Of a stretch of 64,000 bases of DNA, positions 34,798 through 47,090 are shown piece after piece. The notes below the pieces were generated by a model. The model had not been told where the DNA came from. It saw nothing but the letters and a program-made list of their open reading frames with translations, and made no database searches. The stretch covers positions 124,001 to 188,000 of the forward strand of contig NZ_WHZU01000005.1 in NCBI RefSeq assembly GCF_010667655.1, given 5' to 3'. Source of the stretch: Bifidobacterium saimiriisciurei (GTDB lineage Bacteria > Actinomycetota > Actinomycetes > Actinomycetales > Bifidobacteriaceae). A program made the translations under genes and the position numbers. Every line of letters starts with the position of its first letter. The stretch's first letter is position 1.

Positions 34798-35503
34798 AGA
34801 ATAATCTCAGCTCGTCGGAGTCGGTCCCCTTCATCTCGTCGTAGTCGAGGATGAGGCATTCGAAGCCGCGGTCCTTGGCGAGGACCTGCGCCTGGGGGCT
34901 GATGGTCTGAGCGGCGAAGATGCCGCGGACGGGGGCGAGCAGGGGATCGCGGTTGAGGAGCTTGCAGTAGCGGGTGAGCTGTTCGACGCCGTCGATGCCG
35001 CCGTTGCGTTTGATTTCGATGGCGACGTGGGTGCCGTCGGCGTCGATGGCCATGATGTCGACGGGGCCGATGGCGGTGGGGTATTCACGGCGGACGAGCT
35101 TGGCACCTTCGCCGATGCGTTCGATCTGTTCGGCGAGATAGCGCTGCAGATGGTCCTCCACGCCGTCCTTGACGAGGCCGGGGTCGATTCCGAGGTCGAA
35201 GTCCTGGTCGGAATAGACGTGGTAGAGGGAGACGACGAGCACGTCGGAGCTTTTGTCGGCGGTCACGCGCAGTTTTTTCACCGGCTGGTGGATATCACTG
35301 GGGATATCCTCGTCGGGTTCGACGTCAAGCTCCTTGATGGTGCAGGGGGCCGCCATCCAGTTGAGCGGCTTGTAGGAGCCGAGCTCGGAGAATATGAGGC
35401 AGCTGGAGTCGGCCTTGATGAGGATGACTCGTTTGGCTTCGGGAAGTGAGGCGTTGAGCCGGCCGGAGTATTCGGCCGAGCAGTCCGCGACGATAATACG
35501 CAT
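34796..35503 (-). CDS. nucS: Endonuclease NucS (mismatch-specific)
   Basis: A 235-residue protein. The N-terminal half is the dimerising DNA-binding domain (MRIIVADCSAEYSGRL). The C-terminal RecB-like nuclease domain has VDIMAIDADGTHVAIEIKRNGG, including the Asp, Glu-x-Lys catalytic residues, and GVEQLTRYCKLLNRD. NucS is the key enzyme of the non-canonical mismatch repair used by Actinobacteria that lack MutS/MutL. No ribosome site is visible; TATCCT lies seven bases before the ATG, compatible with a leaderless message. The longer frame to 35548 was not used. It follows the ATP synthase operon after a terminator, as in other actinobacteria. Confidence 0.94.
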   Translation of the reverse strand: MRIIVADCSAEYSGRLNASLPEAKRVILIKADSSCLIFSELGSYKPLNWMAAPCTIKELDVEPDEDIPSDIHQPVKKLRVTADKSSDVLVVSLYHVYSDQDFDLGIDPGLVKDGVEDHLQRYLAEQIERIGEGAKLVRREYPTAIGPVDIMAIDADGTHVAIEIKRNGGIDGVEQLTRYCKLLNRDPLLAPVRGIFAAQTISPQAQVLAKDRGFECLILDYDEMKGTDSDELRLF

Positions 35504-35590
35504 ACGGCACAGGATAGAAAAGGACGCGGACCGTGCCGTCGGATTCACTCTTTTTGCATGAGTCGGAAAGAGTGAACCGAGACCGCAACG

Positions 35591-35623
35591 AAAAAGGGGC
35601 GGAACCCGTAGGTTCCGCCCCTT
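35591..35623 (-). terminator. Terminator of the ATP synthase operon
   Basis: AAGGGGCGGAACC pairs with GGTTCCGCCCCTT and is followed by five T on the minus strand, 13 bases after the atpC stop. Confidence 0.9.
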
Positions 35624-35635
35624 GGTTCAGGACGA

Positions 35636-35931
35636 TTACTCGCCTTCGGTCACGGTCTGGGCCTCTTCGCAGGTCTCCACGGCCACGGTGAGCTTGTTGG
35701 AGTCGAACGAGATGAAGCCGTCGGTCACCTTGAAGCCGAGGACGTTGCCGTCCGGCTCGGTAACCTTGACCAGTCCGTCGTTGGTGGCGGTCAGCACCGG
35801 CTCGTGGTCGGCGAGGATACCCATGGAACCCTCGGAAGCCGGTAGCGAGACCATCGTCGCCTCGCCCGACCAGACCGGCCGGTCGGCGGCGACGATGTTC
35901 ACCTTCAGCGTTGGCTTGTTGGAGGCGGCCA

Positions 35932-35932
<1 letters not shown>
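35636..35932 (-). CDS. atpC: ATP synthase epsilon subunit
   Basis: A 98-residue protein consisting of the beta-sandwich domain (LKVNIVAADRPVWSGEATMV, LPASEGSMGILADHEPVLT). The C-terminal helical hairpin that inhibits ATP hydrolysis in many epsilon subunits is largely missing; the chain ends soon after FDSNKLTVAVETCEEAQ. This short form is known in actinobacteria and could leave the enzyme freer to hydrolyse ATP for proton export. The start overlaps the atpD stop by one base, so the earlier in-frame ATG at 35965 was rejected. Last gene of the operon. Confidence 0.94.
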
Positions 35933-38341
<2,409 letters not shown>

Positions 38342-38344
38342 GGA

Positions 38345-39994
38345 TTACTCCTCTTCCGCCTTGGTGGAAGCCTTGCGTGCGACCAGCTTCTCCTGCTCGA
38401 CCGGGGTGTCGGTCTTCTCGACCGGCTTCTCGGCGACGAGCGGGGTGCCGTCGTGCTGCACGAAGGTGCCGCGGAACTCCTCGACCGCCTTGTCCAGGGC
38501 GGCTTCGGTCTCGTCGGTGAACTGCTCGGTCTCGCGGATGGTCTTCAGGATGTCGGTGTTGTGGTCGACGTAGTCCAGCAGGCCATGCTCGAACGGCAGC
38601 ACGTCCACGAGGTCGAGGTCATCGAGCTTGCCGTGGGTACCGGCCCACACGGAGACGACTTCCTGTTCCATCGAGTACGGGGAGAACTGCGGCTGCTTGA
38701 GCAGCTCGGTCAGGTGGGCGCCGCGGTTCAGCTGGGCCTTGGACGCCGCATCCAGATCGGAGGCGAACATGGCGAAGGATTCCAGCGAACGGTACTGCGC
38801 CAGCGAGATCTTCAGCGTACCGGAGACCTTCTTCAGCGCCTTGGTCTGGGCCGCGCCGCCGACTCGGGACACGGAGATGCCGACGTCCACTGCAGGACGC
38901 TGGTTGGCGTTGAACAGGTCGGACTGCAGGAAGATCTGGCCGTCCGTGATGGAGATGACGTTGGTGGGGATGTAGGCCGAGACGTCGTTCGCCTTGGTCT
39001 CGATGATCGGCAGGCCCGTCATCGAACCGCCGCCGAGATCATCGGATACCTTCGCGCAGCGTTCGAGCAGACGCGAATGCAGGTAGAACACATCGCCCGG
39101 GTAGGCCTCGCGCCCCGGCGGACGACGAAGCAGCAGCGAGATCGAACGGTAGGCTTCGGCCTGCTTCGACAGATCGTCGAAGACGATGAGCACATGCTTG
39201 CCGTGGTACATCCAGTGCTGGCCGATGGCCGAGCCGGTGTACGGCGCGATGTACTTGAAGCCGGCGGAGTCGGAAGCCGGGGAGGCCACGATCGTGGTGT
39301 ACTCCATGGCGCCCGCCTCTTCGAGGGACTGACGCACGGAGGCGATGGTGGAACCCTTCTGGCCGATGGCCACGTAGATGCAGCGGACCTGCTTCTTCGG
39401 GTCTCCGGACTCCCAGTTGGCCTTCTGGTTGATGATGGTATCGATCGCGATGGCGGTCTTACCGGTCTGGCGGTCGCCGATGATGAGCTGACGCTGGCCG
39501 CGGCCGATAGGCGTCATGGCGTCGATGGCCTTGAGGCCGGTGGACAGCGGCTCGTCGACCGGATGACGGTGCATCACGTCGGGGGCCTGGGCCTCGAGGA
39601 TTCGACGACCCTCACTCTTGATCTCTCCCAGGCCGTCGATGGGCTGGCCCAGCGGGTCGACGGTGCGGCCGAGGTAGCCGTCGCCGACCGGCACGGAGAG
39701 CACGTCGCCGGTGCGGCGCACTTCCTGGCCTTCCTCAATGCCTGCGAAGTCACCGAGAACGACCACGCCGATTTCACGGGCATCCAGGTTGAATGCCAGG
39801 CCGAGCGTGCCGTCTTCGAACTTCAGCAGCTCGTTGGCCATGCATCCGGGGAGACCCTCCACGTGCGCGATGCCGTCGCCAGCGGTCCGGACGGTGCCGA
39901 CCTCTTCGGTCGGAGTCTCGGACGGCTTGTAGGACTCGACGAAATCGTCGAGCGCCTGGCGTATCGCCGCGGGATCGATGGTCAATTCTGCCAT
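38345..39994 (-). CDS. atpA: ATP synthase alpha subunit
   Basis: The 549-residue non-catalytic nucleotide-binding F1 subunit. Walker A is [33 protein letters not shown] and [26 protein letters not shown] flank the arginine-finger region ([15 protein letters not shown]). A charged Lys/Glu C-terminal tail is longer than in E. coli. AAAGGAG precedes the ATG. Confidence 0.98.
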   Translation of the reverse strand: MAELTIDPAAIRQALDDFVESYKPSETPTEEVGTVRTAGDGIAHVEGLPGCMANELLKFEDGTLGLAFNLDAREIGVVVLGDFAGIEEGQEVRRTGDVLSVPVGDGYLGRTVDPLGQPIDGLGEIKSEGRRILEAQAPDVMHRHPVDEPLSTGLKAIDAMTPIGRGQRQLIIGDRQTGKTAIAIDTIINQKANWESGDPKKQVRCIYVAIGQKGSTIASVRQSLEEAGAMEYTTIVASPASDSAGFKYIAPYTGSAIGQHWMYHGKHVLIVFDDLSKQAEAYRSISLLLRRPPGREAYPGDVFYLHSRLLERCAKVSDDLGGGSMTGLPIIETKANDVSAYIPTNVISITDGQIFLQSDLFNANQRPAVDVGISVSRVGGAAQTKALKKVSGTLKISLAQYRSLESFAMFASDLDAASKAQLNRGAHLTELLKQPQFSPYSMEQEVVSVWAGTHGKLDDLDLVDVLPFEHGLLDYVDHNTDILKTIRETEQFTDETEAALDKAVEEFRGTFVQHDGTPLVAEKPVEKTDTPVEQEKLVARKASTKAEEE

Positions 39995-40058
39995 TGATCA
40001 CTCCTTTTGTTGTTTGTATTCAAGAACGTTCTTTCAGCTTGCCTGAGCCGACCGAAGG

Positions 40059-40877
40059 TCAGGCGACGGCTCGCTTGAGATGTTGCAGTTGGGCCGCAAC
40101 GGTGTTGTCGGTGACTTCCGACCCCACCTGGATGCGCATGCCTCCGAGGACGCGGGGATCGACCACGCTGTTGACGAACACCTGACGACCAAGCTTCTTG
40201 GCGTAGACCGCCTTGATCTTCTGGAACTGTTCGTCCTTCAGCGGAATCGCGCTCGTCACCGTGACCATGGAACGGTCGCGGTGGGTGGCCACGACGTCGA
40301 TCAGCCAGTTGATCGTCGACAGGAATCGACGGTTGCGCAGATCGCGGGTGGCGTGCTCCGCCAGGTCCATGGTGATCGGGTCGAGGGCCTGCCCCTTGAG
40401 CAGGTTCTTCAGGAACCTCACACGTACTTCGGGCTTGGCGTGGGCGTCGGACAGACGCTGACGCACGACCGGGAGGGTGAGCAGCGCGGAGGCCAGCTCC
40501 GACAGCTCGATGGACACGGTCGAGCACGCATTGCGCACGTCGGCGGCGCTGAGCAGTGCGTCGACGGCCAGGTCCTCGGTGGCGTCCGCGATGTCGGCGG
40601 GCTTGCTCCAACGCTGGGCTGCGAGACCTTCGGCGATCTCGACGGTCAGCGGCGTTGCCTTACCCTGCAGAATCGTGGAGACCAGCTTCACCTTGCTGTC
40701 GGCCGGGTACGCGGGATCGGTCAGCGCGCGGGAAAGCGCACGGTTGTCGTCGAACGCCGCGGCGAGGTCGAACAGCTCGTCGCCCACGGTCTTCGCCTCG
40801 GCGCCGGCCTTGGCCAGCTTGTCGGCGAAGGACTCACGCAGTGCCTTCACCGAGCTCTTTGAAGTCTCTCCATACAT
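40059..40877 (-). CDS. atpH: ATP synthase delta subunit
   Basis: A 272-residue peripheral-stalk protein. The N-terminal helical domain resembles OSCP/delta (FADKLAKAGAEAKTVGDELFDLAAAF), and the C-terminal part has VTSAIPLKDEQFQKIKAVYAKKLG followed by RVLGGMRIQVGSEVTDNTVAAQL, the family signature. It is about 90 residues longer than the E. coli protein, as usual in actinobacteria. AGGAGGT precedes the ATG. Confidence 0.95.
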   Translation of the reverse strand: MYGETSKSSVKALRESFADKLAKAGAEAKTVGDELFDLAAAFDDNRALSRALTDPAYPADSKVKLVSTILQGKATPLTVEIAEGLAAQRWSKPADIADATEDLAVDALLSAADVRNACSTVSIELSELASALLTLPVVRQRLSDAHAKPEVRVRFLKNLLKGQALDPITMDLAEHATRDLRNRRFLSTINWLIDVVATHRDRSMVTVTSAIPLKDEQFQKIKAVYAKKLGRQVFVNSVVDPRVLGGMRIQVGSEVTDNTVAAQLQHLKRAVA

Positions 40878-40931
40878 CGAAAGTTCACCTCCTGCCCTTT
40901 GCTTCGCGAGTTTTCACCTGTCCAGCCATGC

Positions 40932-41474
40932 TCACTTGGCCTTTCCGGCGGGGTCCTTGTCGATGCCGTCGATCATGGAATCGATCATCGAGGACTGCAC
41001 GTCGGCGTCCGAGAGCTTGCTGCCCAGGATCTTGCCGGCCAGGGCCGTCGCCAAGGCGCCGACCTCGCCCTTGAGGCTCACGAGAGCCTGCTGCTGCTGA
41101 GATTCGATGGACTTCTGCGCGTTCGCGGTGATCTGCGCCGCATCGGCTTCCGCCTTGGTGCGGGCGTCCGCGATGATGTGCGAGGCCTCGGTACGCGCGT
41201 CGTCGCGGATCTTGGCGGCGTCGACGCGGGCCGTGTTGAGCTGGTCCTCGTACTTCTTCTTGGCGGCGTTGGCATCGGCCTGGGCCTGCTCGGCCTTGGC
41301 GATGCCGCCCTCAATCTTGGCGGCCCTTTCGTCGAAGATCGCCTGGAACTTCGGCAGGAAGAACTTATAGAAGAATATGGCGACGACGATCAGGATGACC
41401 GTGGACCAGATGATGTCGTAGTCCTCCGGGACGAACAGCGCGATGCCGCTCTTTCCTTCCGCAAATGTCTCCAT
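40932..41474 (-). CDS. atpF: ATP synthase subunit b
   Basis: A 180-residue peripheral stalk subunit with one N-terminal membrane helix (DIIWSTVILIVVAIFFYKFF), then a long Ala/Lys/Glu coiled coil (FDERAAKIEGGIAKAEQAQA) that dimerises and binds delta. AGGAGG lies upstream of the ATG. Confidence 0.96.
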   Translation of the reverse strand: METFAEGKSGIALFVPEDYDIIWSTVILIVVAIFFYKFFLPKFQAIFDERAAKIEGGIAKAEQAQADANAAKKKYEDQLNTARVDAAKIRDDARTEASHIIADARTKAEADAAQITANAQKSIESQQQQALVSLKGEVGALATALAGKILGSKLSDADVQSSMIDSMIDGIDKDPAGKAK

Positions 41475-41527
41475 ATCCGCCTCCTTTCACTTCACTCGTC
41501 TGGATTACTTACCGTGTTCCAGAGGAA

Positions 41528-41791
<264 letters not shown>

Positions 41792-41944
41792 CTACGAATC
41801 AAAAAAATCCTTATGTAAAACCGTATTGAATTATGAAAACTTCTTGTGCCGCGACGATGCCGCACGATAGGGAATCCTTGACGCCACGCGCACCGACGTT
41901 GTGCGTTGGCCGTTCAACAGGCGACGGGGATTCGGAATCGCTGG

Positions 41945-42769
41945 TCAGTCGACCTCGGGGTAGCTCATGTTGATGTACACCGACGACAGCGTGGCGAAGA
42001 TGAACGCCTGCAGGTAGGCCACGAAGGCCTCGAACAGGGTCATGATGAAGCCGAACGCGAAGGTCACCACGCCGGCGGCCATCATCACCTTGTTCTCGGT
42101 GAGGATCAGGAAGAACTGAGTGGCCGAGAAGCACAGCGCCACGATGAGGTGTCCTGCGATCATGTTGGCCAGAAGTCGCAGCGTCAGCGATGCCGGGCGG
42201 ATGATCAGGATGTCGATGAGCTGCATCGGCACAAGCAGGATGAGCACCGGGAACGGGACGCCGGGGGGCGTGCACTCCTGCTTGAGGTAGCTCAGCAGGC
42301 CCTGCTCACGGCAGGCCGCGATCCAGTACTGCACGAATGTCCATGCGGCGAAGATCAACGGCATCATGATGGTCGCCGTGGCGGCGATGTTCATGCCGGG
42401 GATGATGCCACACAGATTGAATAGGAAAATGGTGAAGAAGATCGTGGTGATCATCGGGACGTAACGCTTGCCGCGCAACTCGCCCATGACCTCGTAGACG
42501 ATCTTGTCTCGAACGTAGTCGAGTCCCCATTCGACGAATCCCTGCCAACGACCGGGAATCAGCTTCGCACGGGATGCCGTGATTCCGAGAATCAGCAGCA
42601 TCACGACCGTCATGATCACACGGACCATGATGATCCTGTTCATGGCGAACGGCGTGCCAGCGAAGATGATCTCCGGAGGGAGGAATTCATCGATAGAGGG
42701 GATTTCAGGGCCTGACTGCGCGGCCAACACCGCGCTTGCAGCCCCTGTAAATGCTGCAACGCCTGCCAT
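41945..42769 (-). CDS. atpB: ATP synthase subunit a
   Basis: A 274-residue integral subunit forming the proton half channels. Signature LTLRLLANMIAGHLIVALCF contains the essential Arg; an earlier VEWGLDYVRDKIVYEV and a C-terminal FVAYLQAFIFATLSSVYINM are typical. First gene of atpBEFHAGDC. AGGAGG lies eight bases before the ATG. The operon works mainly as an ATP-driven proton exporter in fermentative bifidobacteria (established for the genus). Confidence 0.96.
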   Translation of the reverse strand: MAGVAAFTGAASAVLAAQSGPEIPSIDEFLPPEIIFAGTPFAMNRIIMVRVIMTVVMLLILGITASRAKLIPGRWQGFVEWGLDYVRDKIVYEVMGELRGKRYVPMITTIFFTIFLFNLCGIIPGMNIAATATIMMPLIFAAWTFVQYWIAACREQGLLSYLKQECTPPGVPFPVLILLVPMQLIDILIIRPASLTLRLLANMIAGHLIVALCFSATQFFLILTENKVMMAAGVVTFAFGFIMTLFEAFVAYLQAFIFATLSSVYINMSYPEVD

Positions 42770-43172
42770 ACTGCGTGCCTCCTCTTAATCGAACCTGAAC
42801 CAATATAGCGCTTTTTGCGCAGATATTGTGTCACGAACGTTAACGCGCAGTATGTCTTCTTTGCATGCCTGCGCGAGCCTCCAATGACATACAGACTACC
42901 GGAATTTCGTCGTTTATAAAGCGTCCGTTTTCGGGTGTCGCGCGAGCGTTTTTTCTTTTCGAGGCGGACCGAAAACCGACGGCAAGCGCTGCCGCTGCCT
43001 GATTTTGCGCCGTTTCTCGCCGTTTGTCCCATATGAGCGGTCTCAAAACCATAGCCACTATTCGGACAACGGGACCCGGCAATATGGTCATTATGTGGAC
43101 GCTTCGGCAAGAATGAGGCCGTCTGATTTGCGAACGGAGGTGCACCGGTTCACATCACTATGACGACACAAA
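42770..43172. other. Intergenic region upstream of the ATP synthase operon
   Basis: About 400 bases without a credible gene. On the minus strand TATATT (42802-42807) lies about 30 bases before the atpB start, preceded by GCGCAAAAAGCGC, a short palindrome; these may form the proximal promoter. CCGTTTTCGG and CCGAAAACCG nearly pair around 42930-42980. ORFs crossing this area have no ribosome site and no family resemblance. Confidence 0.4.
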
Positions 43173-43213
43173 CGGGTGGCGGTGTCGGATTTCTTCGCCG
43201 ACGCCGCCACCCG
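43173..43213 (-). terminator. Strong hairpin after metA
   Basis: CGGGTGGCGGTGTCGG pairs with CCGACGCCGCCACCCG over 16 positions with one G-U pair and a 9-base loop, 90 bases after the metA stop. T-rich sequence is lacking, so it may act as a barrier between metA and atp. Confidence 0.6.
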
Positions 43214-43302
43214 AACAGGGGGATATTTCCATGCGGGCCCCGTCCCGCCCACGGCGTGTCGTTATCGAAAAGAAACCGACACACCATCCGTCCCCGAACG
43301 CC

Positions 43303-44337
43303 CTACCGCTCGATCACGCCATAGCCGCAGCCGTCGAACGTATGAAAATCGTCACCGCGCGGGCCGTCTGGCGAACGACGGTAGCGACGGTCGGTCCCCA
43401 GACGCTTCTCGGCACGCAGCTGCGGCACCTCCGTCAGGTCGTACGGCGTGGTCTGGTACACCCAGTTCAGCCAGTTGCGCCACAGCAGGTTCGCGTGGGA
43501 GCGCCAGGCGAACAGCGGCTCCTGCGTCGGGTCGTCGTGCGGGAAGTAGTTCGTCGGGAACGGCACGTTCTTCAGACCCCGCGCCATGTCGCGCTCATAC
43601 TCCTCGGCGAGCGTCCACTTGCCGTACTCCCAGTGGCCGAGCGCGAACACTTCGGAGAAGTCGCGCGTGGCGACCAGTCCCGGACCGCTCTCCGGCCCCC
43701 AGGTGAGCACCTGCAGGTCGGGGTTCGCTCGGATGTCGCCCATATCGACGTCGGCGAGGCGCGAATGCGGCTGCAGCGCGATTTCGTCGAATCCGTTCGT
43801 GATGAAGCAGTACTCGTCCTGCAGACGCTGCGGAAACACGCCGAACGTCTTCTTCTCCAGCAGATGCTTCCTCACGCCGTAGCGATAGTAGAGGGCGCCC
43901 ATCGCACCCCAGCACAGATACATGGTGGAGAACACATGCGTGCTCGCCCAGTCGAGGATGCGCTTGAACTCGTCCCAATAGTCGACTTCCTCGAACGGCA
44001 TATGCTCCACGGGCGCGCCGGTGACGACCAGACCGTCGTAGTAGTTGTGCTCGAAGGCGTCAAGATTCTCGTAGAACTTCAGCAGGTGGTCGCGGCTGGT
44101 GTGCGTTGCCTCATGCGTCGACGTCTTCATGAAGTCGACGTCCACCTGCAGCGGGGACTTGGAGATGAGCCTCAGCAGCTGCGTCTCCGTCTCGATCTTC
44201 TTGGGCATCAGGTTGAGGATGACCAGACGCAGCGGTCGGACGCGCTGCTTGACCGCGTCGTCGCTTTCCAGCGCGAAGATGCGTTCGGAGTCGAGTATCG
44301 CACGGGCCGGCAGACCCTTCGGAATCTTGATAGGCAT
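43303..44337 (-). CDS. metA: Homoserine O-acetyltransferase (MetA family)
   Basis: A 344-residue class-I glutamine-amidotransferase-like enzyme that activates homoserine for methionine synthesis. It begins MPIKIPKGLPARAILDSERI; the catalytic Cys is Cys142 in STMYLCWGA. Residue 111 is Glu (VTGAPVEHM). In this family Glu111 goes with acetyl-CoA and Gly111 with succinyl-CoA (shown for B. cereus versus E. coli MetA), so acetylhomoserine is the expected product despite the common name succinyltransferase. The C terminus is somewhat extended (RYRRSPDGPRGDDFHTF). No clear ribosome site is present. Monocistronic. Confidence 0.95.
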   Translation of the reverse strand: MPIKIPKGLPARAILDSERIFALESDDAVKQRVRPLRLVILNLMPKKIETETQLLRLISKSPLQVDVDFMKTSTHEATHTSRDHLLKFYENLDAFEHNYYDGLVVTGAPVEHMPFEEVDYWDEFKRILDWASTHVFSTMYLCWGAMGALYYRYGVRKHLLEKKTFGVFPQRLQDEYCFITNGFDEIALQPHSRLADVDMGDIRANPDLQVLTWGPESGPGLVATRDFSEVFALGHWEYGKWTLAEEYERDMARGLKNVPFPTNYFPHDDPTQEPLFAWRSHANLLWRNWLNWVYQTTPYDLTEVPQLRAEKRLGTDRRYRRSPDGPRGDDFHTFDGCGYGVIER

Positions 44338-44533
44338 GTATCCAATTATTGCAGTGTCGTATGGCAGGTGTCACGCCGTGGATGCATTATCGCCGCCGGG
44401 CGCAACGCTTTCCCTTATGCCCCGCTATCGATTCCGGCTATCACCGCACAATCGCCCTGTTTTCAACACGCCGATAAAACCCAATGATTGCAACGATTAT
44501 CGACGATATATTTCCCATATGGCGAATATCGAA

Positions 44534-44561
44534 TTGACTTCCCGCGGAAAGTACGTATAGT
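44534..44561 (+). promoter_or_regulatory. Promoter of the initiator tRNA gene
   Basis: TTGACT and TATAGT with a 16-base spacer lie 29 bases upstream of the tRNA 5' end, a near-consensus housekeeping promoter. Confidence 0.7.
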
Positions 44562-44590
44562 AATACAGGTTGCCCGAGATAACGGGCCGA

Positions 44591-44667
44591 CGCGGGGTGG
44601 AGCAGCTCGGTAGCTCGCTGGGCTCATAACCCAGAGGTCCATGGTTCAAATCCATGCCCCGCTACCA
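44591..44667 (+). tRNA. Initiator tRNA-fMet (anticodon CAT)
   Basis: A 77-base cloverleaf with encoded CCA. The 5' base C1 is not paired with T72, and the anticodon stem ends in three G-C pairs (TGGG...CCCA) around CTCATAA; both are initiator features. The T arm is CATGG-TTCAAAT-CCATG. D-loop AGCTCGGTA. Confidence 0.97.
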
Positions 44668-44672
44668 AGTAG

Positions 44673-44704
44673 AAGACCGTCGCAGTAATGCGGCGGTCTT
44701 TTTT
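44673..44704 (+). terminator. Terminator of the initiator tRNA
   Basis: AAGACCGTCGC pairs with GCGGCGGTCTT and is followed by a six-base T run, a few bases after the CCA end. Confidence 0.9.
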
Positions 44705-44726
44705 ATTTCATATCGGTCTGATGCCG

Positions 44727-47090
44727 TCAGCTGCGGCGACGGATGGCGGCGAGCATGAGACCCACGGTGGCGAGCGCGGCGGCGCCGGCTCCCATCAACG
44801 GGATCGTCTGCCCCACGCCGGTGACCGGCAGGGAGCCCGGCTGTTCGGGCTGCGGCTCCTGCGGCTCTTCGGGCGCCGGTTCCTCGGGCTCCTCCTCCAC
44901 GGTGGTGATCTCGCCGTCGATGCCGAGCGGGTGGGAGTCGATGACCTCGCCGTCGGGGCTCCAGAGCGTGGCCTTCCAATACACCCTGCCGGGTTTGTCG
45001 GCTTTGACACCGGGGCTGACCACGGTCTGCGCGGTCTTGCCGGCGTCGAGTTCCACACGCGCTTCGTCGAGGATGCGCGAACCGGTTCCGGGCTCCACGT
45101 CGTCGCCCACAGGTTCATAGGCGGTGAACGTCACGTACGAGCCGGATTCGAGGTGCCCGGTCACCTTGGCGCTGTCGAGGAATTCCTTGCCCACGGTGGT
45201 GACGGGCGGTATCACGGCGGTGGTGATGTCGGGCATGTGCCGTTCGCCGTCCGGTTCGATGTATACGCGCTCCCACGCGTCGTCGTAGGCGCTGGTCACC
45301 GCCTGCACGCGGTCATCGCCGGCGAACGAGTATACGAATACGTAGTATCCGGCCCGTTCGGCGGTGATGGTCACCGGCTTGCCGTCGGCGTCGGGCACTC
45401 CCCCGCCGACCTTGATGCGTCCGTTCTTCGCGGGGTATTCCCATGTGCCTATGCGCTTGTGGTGGTCGTCCTCCTTGGGAACCGCCGCCCCGTTTGGCTT
45501 GTACCGCTTGTTGTTCTTGGGATTCTCGGCGTCGCCGGCCCACCATACGCTCACCTGCGCGCGTTCGACGTCGGCGCCGAAGCCGTATTCCTCGCTTCCC
45601 TTGAATTCGCCGTGGTCGTCGGGGAATCCGGTGACGGCTATCTGGTCGCTGAGTTCGGAGCCGATCACTCCGGTGTGTTCGGTGGCGGTGGAGTCCACGG
45701 CTGCGGGGGTGCGTACGGACAGCGTCTCGGGCCGTTCCATCAACGCGCTGGAGAAGTCGGCCCGAATCCATTCGCGCACGGACTCGGTCTGCCGTTCCCT
45801 GTCCACCGTCCATACCCAGGTGCCGAAGCCGGCGTGCCCGTTCCCGTTGGATCGGTATGGTTCATTGCCGTCGGGCGCGGTCACGGCGCGGACCTCCTTG
45901 CTTTGCCCGGCGCCGGTGAATTCCGCCGTGCCATATGCGGCCGGCGAATATCCGGCGGCTTTGAGGCGGGCGAGGAAGTCCTTGGCCTTCTCTCCCGCTT
46001 TCGGCGCGATTCCCTGACCCAACGCCTTGGGCTTGATGCCGGCGAAATAGTAGCCGTCGGCCTTTATGGCCGCGCCGCTTTTCCATGTGTCACCGTCGGC
46101 GAGCGTCGACGTGACCTTGTCGGTCACCTCGTCGCCCGCATCGACGATTTTGTCTCCGACCACGGTGGTGAGCCCCGGCTGGAAGGTCTTAACCACGTCG
46201 AAGGTCACGACGTCCTTCTTCTCGCTTGCCGAGGTGCCGTAGCGCAGATAGTCCTGGCCGCTGGTCAGCCGTTCGATCGTGCCGTGGTCATAGGAGACGT
46301 TCGCCGTCACGGAGCCGGCGTCGGTGGCCTTCCACGCGAGGCGTATGGTCTTGGCGGCGGTTTTGCCGGTGGCAGTGTTCTTGCCGTTGTCGAAGGTCGC
46401 CGGTCCGGTGAGTTTCACGGTGTAGGGCACCCCCGTCACCTTCGCGCCGCCCGAGCCGGTGATCTCGACGTCCACGTATCCGCTGCGCTTGCCCTCGAGA
46501 TACGTGACCGTCGCCGATGTCGTCGTGACCACCCGGCCGGCGGCCTCCTTCCACAGGGCGTCGGCCCGTGCCTGCACGGTCGGATGCTCCTTGAGGAACG
46601 CGGCCTTGCGTTGCTGCCACAATGGCTTGTCGAGCGCTTCGAAATGGTCGTGGATCAGCATGGCGATGGCGGCCTGGGTGGTCGGGTCGGTGTTCGACTG
46701 GTAGGCGTCGGCCAGGTACGCCACTTGCCGTGCCGCCGCGGAGTCCTTGATGGCCATGGCCTCGCCGTATTCGTATGATGCGGGCACGCCGGTCTCGATA
46801 CAGTAGGCGTTCCGTCCGTTCGGCGCGACGGCGATGACGCCGATGTTGTACCGCTCGCCGTTGAAGGTGTACCACAGCTGGCTGTCGACGGGCGCGTGCA
46901 TGGTGGCCGCTGAGGCCGATCCGGCGGATCCCAGGCCCATCATCACGACGACGACGGCGATGAGGGACCGGCATATTCTCCGCCACATGGACCCCATTGC
47001 CCCCGGCTTTCGTCGATATCGACGCGGCCGCTGCCGAAATATCCGTCCCCGAATCGTGTTCGGGGAATCTGCGAGTGTGTGGTTCGGCAT
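44727..47090 (-). CDS. LPVTG-anchored surface protein with N-terminal TQXA thioester domain
   Basis: About 787 residues. A long basic n-region and hydrophobic core (SLIAVVVVMMGLGSAGSASA) form the signal. The next 130 residues are a thioester (TQXA) domain: Cys in RNAYCIETGV and Gln in TTQAAIAMLIHDHF would form the internal Cys-Gln thioester that bonds host or matrix proteins. The middle consists of repeated beta-sandwich domains (VDAGDEVTDKVTSTLADG and similar blocks such as VTTVGKEFLDSAKVTGHL). The end is a Glu/Pro-rich spacer, LPVTG, a hydrophobic helix and RRRS. AAGGAAGG is well placed for the ATG at 47090; an ATG at 47099 touches it. This is probably a covalent adhesin. No sortase is nearby. 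Confidence 0.88.
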   Translation of the reverse strand: MPNHTLADSPNTIRGRIFRQRPRRYRRKPGAMGSMWRRICRSLIAVVVVMMGLGSAGSASAATMHAPVDSQLWYTFNGERYNIGVIAVAPNGRNAYCIETGVPASYEYGEAMAIKDSAAARQVAYLADAYQSNTDPTTQAAIAMLIHDHFEALDKPLWQQRKAAFLKEHPTVQARADALWKEAAGRVVTTTSATVTYLEGKRSGYVDVEITGSGGAKVTGVPYTVKLTGPATFDNGKNTATGKTAAKTIRLAWKATDAGSVTANVSYDHGTIERLTSGQDYLRYGTSASEKKDVVTFDVVKTFQPGLTTVVGDKIVDAGDEVTDKVTSTLADGDTWKSGAAIKADGYYFAGIKPKALGQGIAPKAGEKAKDFLARLKAAGYSPAAYGTAEFTGAGQSKEVRAVTAPDGNEPYRSNGNGHAGFGTWVWTVDRERQTESVREWIRADFSSALMERPETLSVRTPAAVDSTATEHTGVIGSELSDQIAVTGFPDDHGEFKGSEEYGFGADVERAQVSVWWAGDAENPKNNKRYKPNGAAVPKEDDHHKRIGTWEYPAKNGRIKVGGGVPDADGKPVTITAERAGYYVFVYSFAGDDRVQAVTSAYDDAWERVYIEPDGERHMPDITTAVIPPVTTVGKEFLDSAKVTGHLESGSYVTFTAYEPVGDDVEPGTGSRILDEARVELDAGKTAQTVVSPGVKADKPGRVYWKATLWSPDGEVIDSHPLGIDGEITTVEEEPEEPAPEEPQEPQPEQPGSLPVTGVGQTIPLMGAGAAALATVGLMLAAIRRRS

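Noticed and set aside
42640-43145. Small genes (such as atpI) upstream of atpB
   Set aside because: The available ORFs have no hydrophobic helices or ribosome sites, and one overlaps atpB in another frame.
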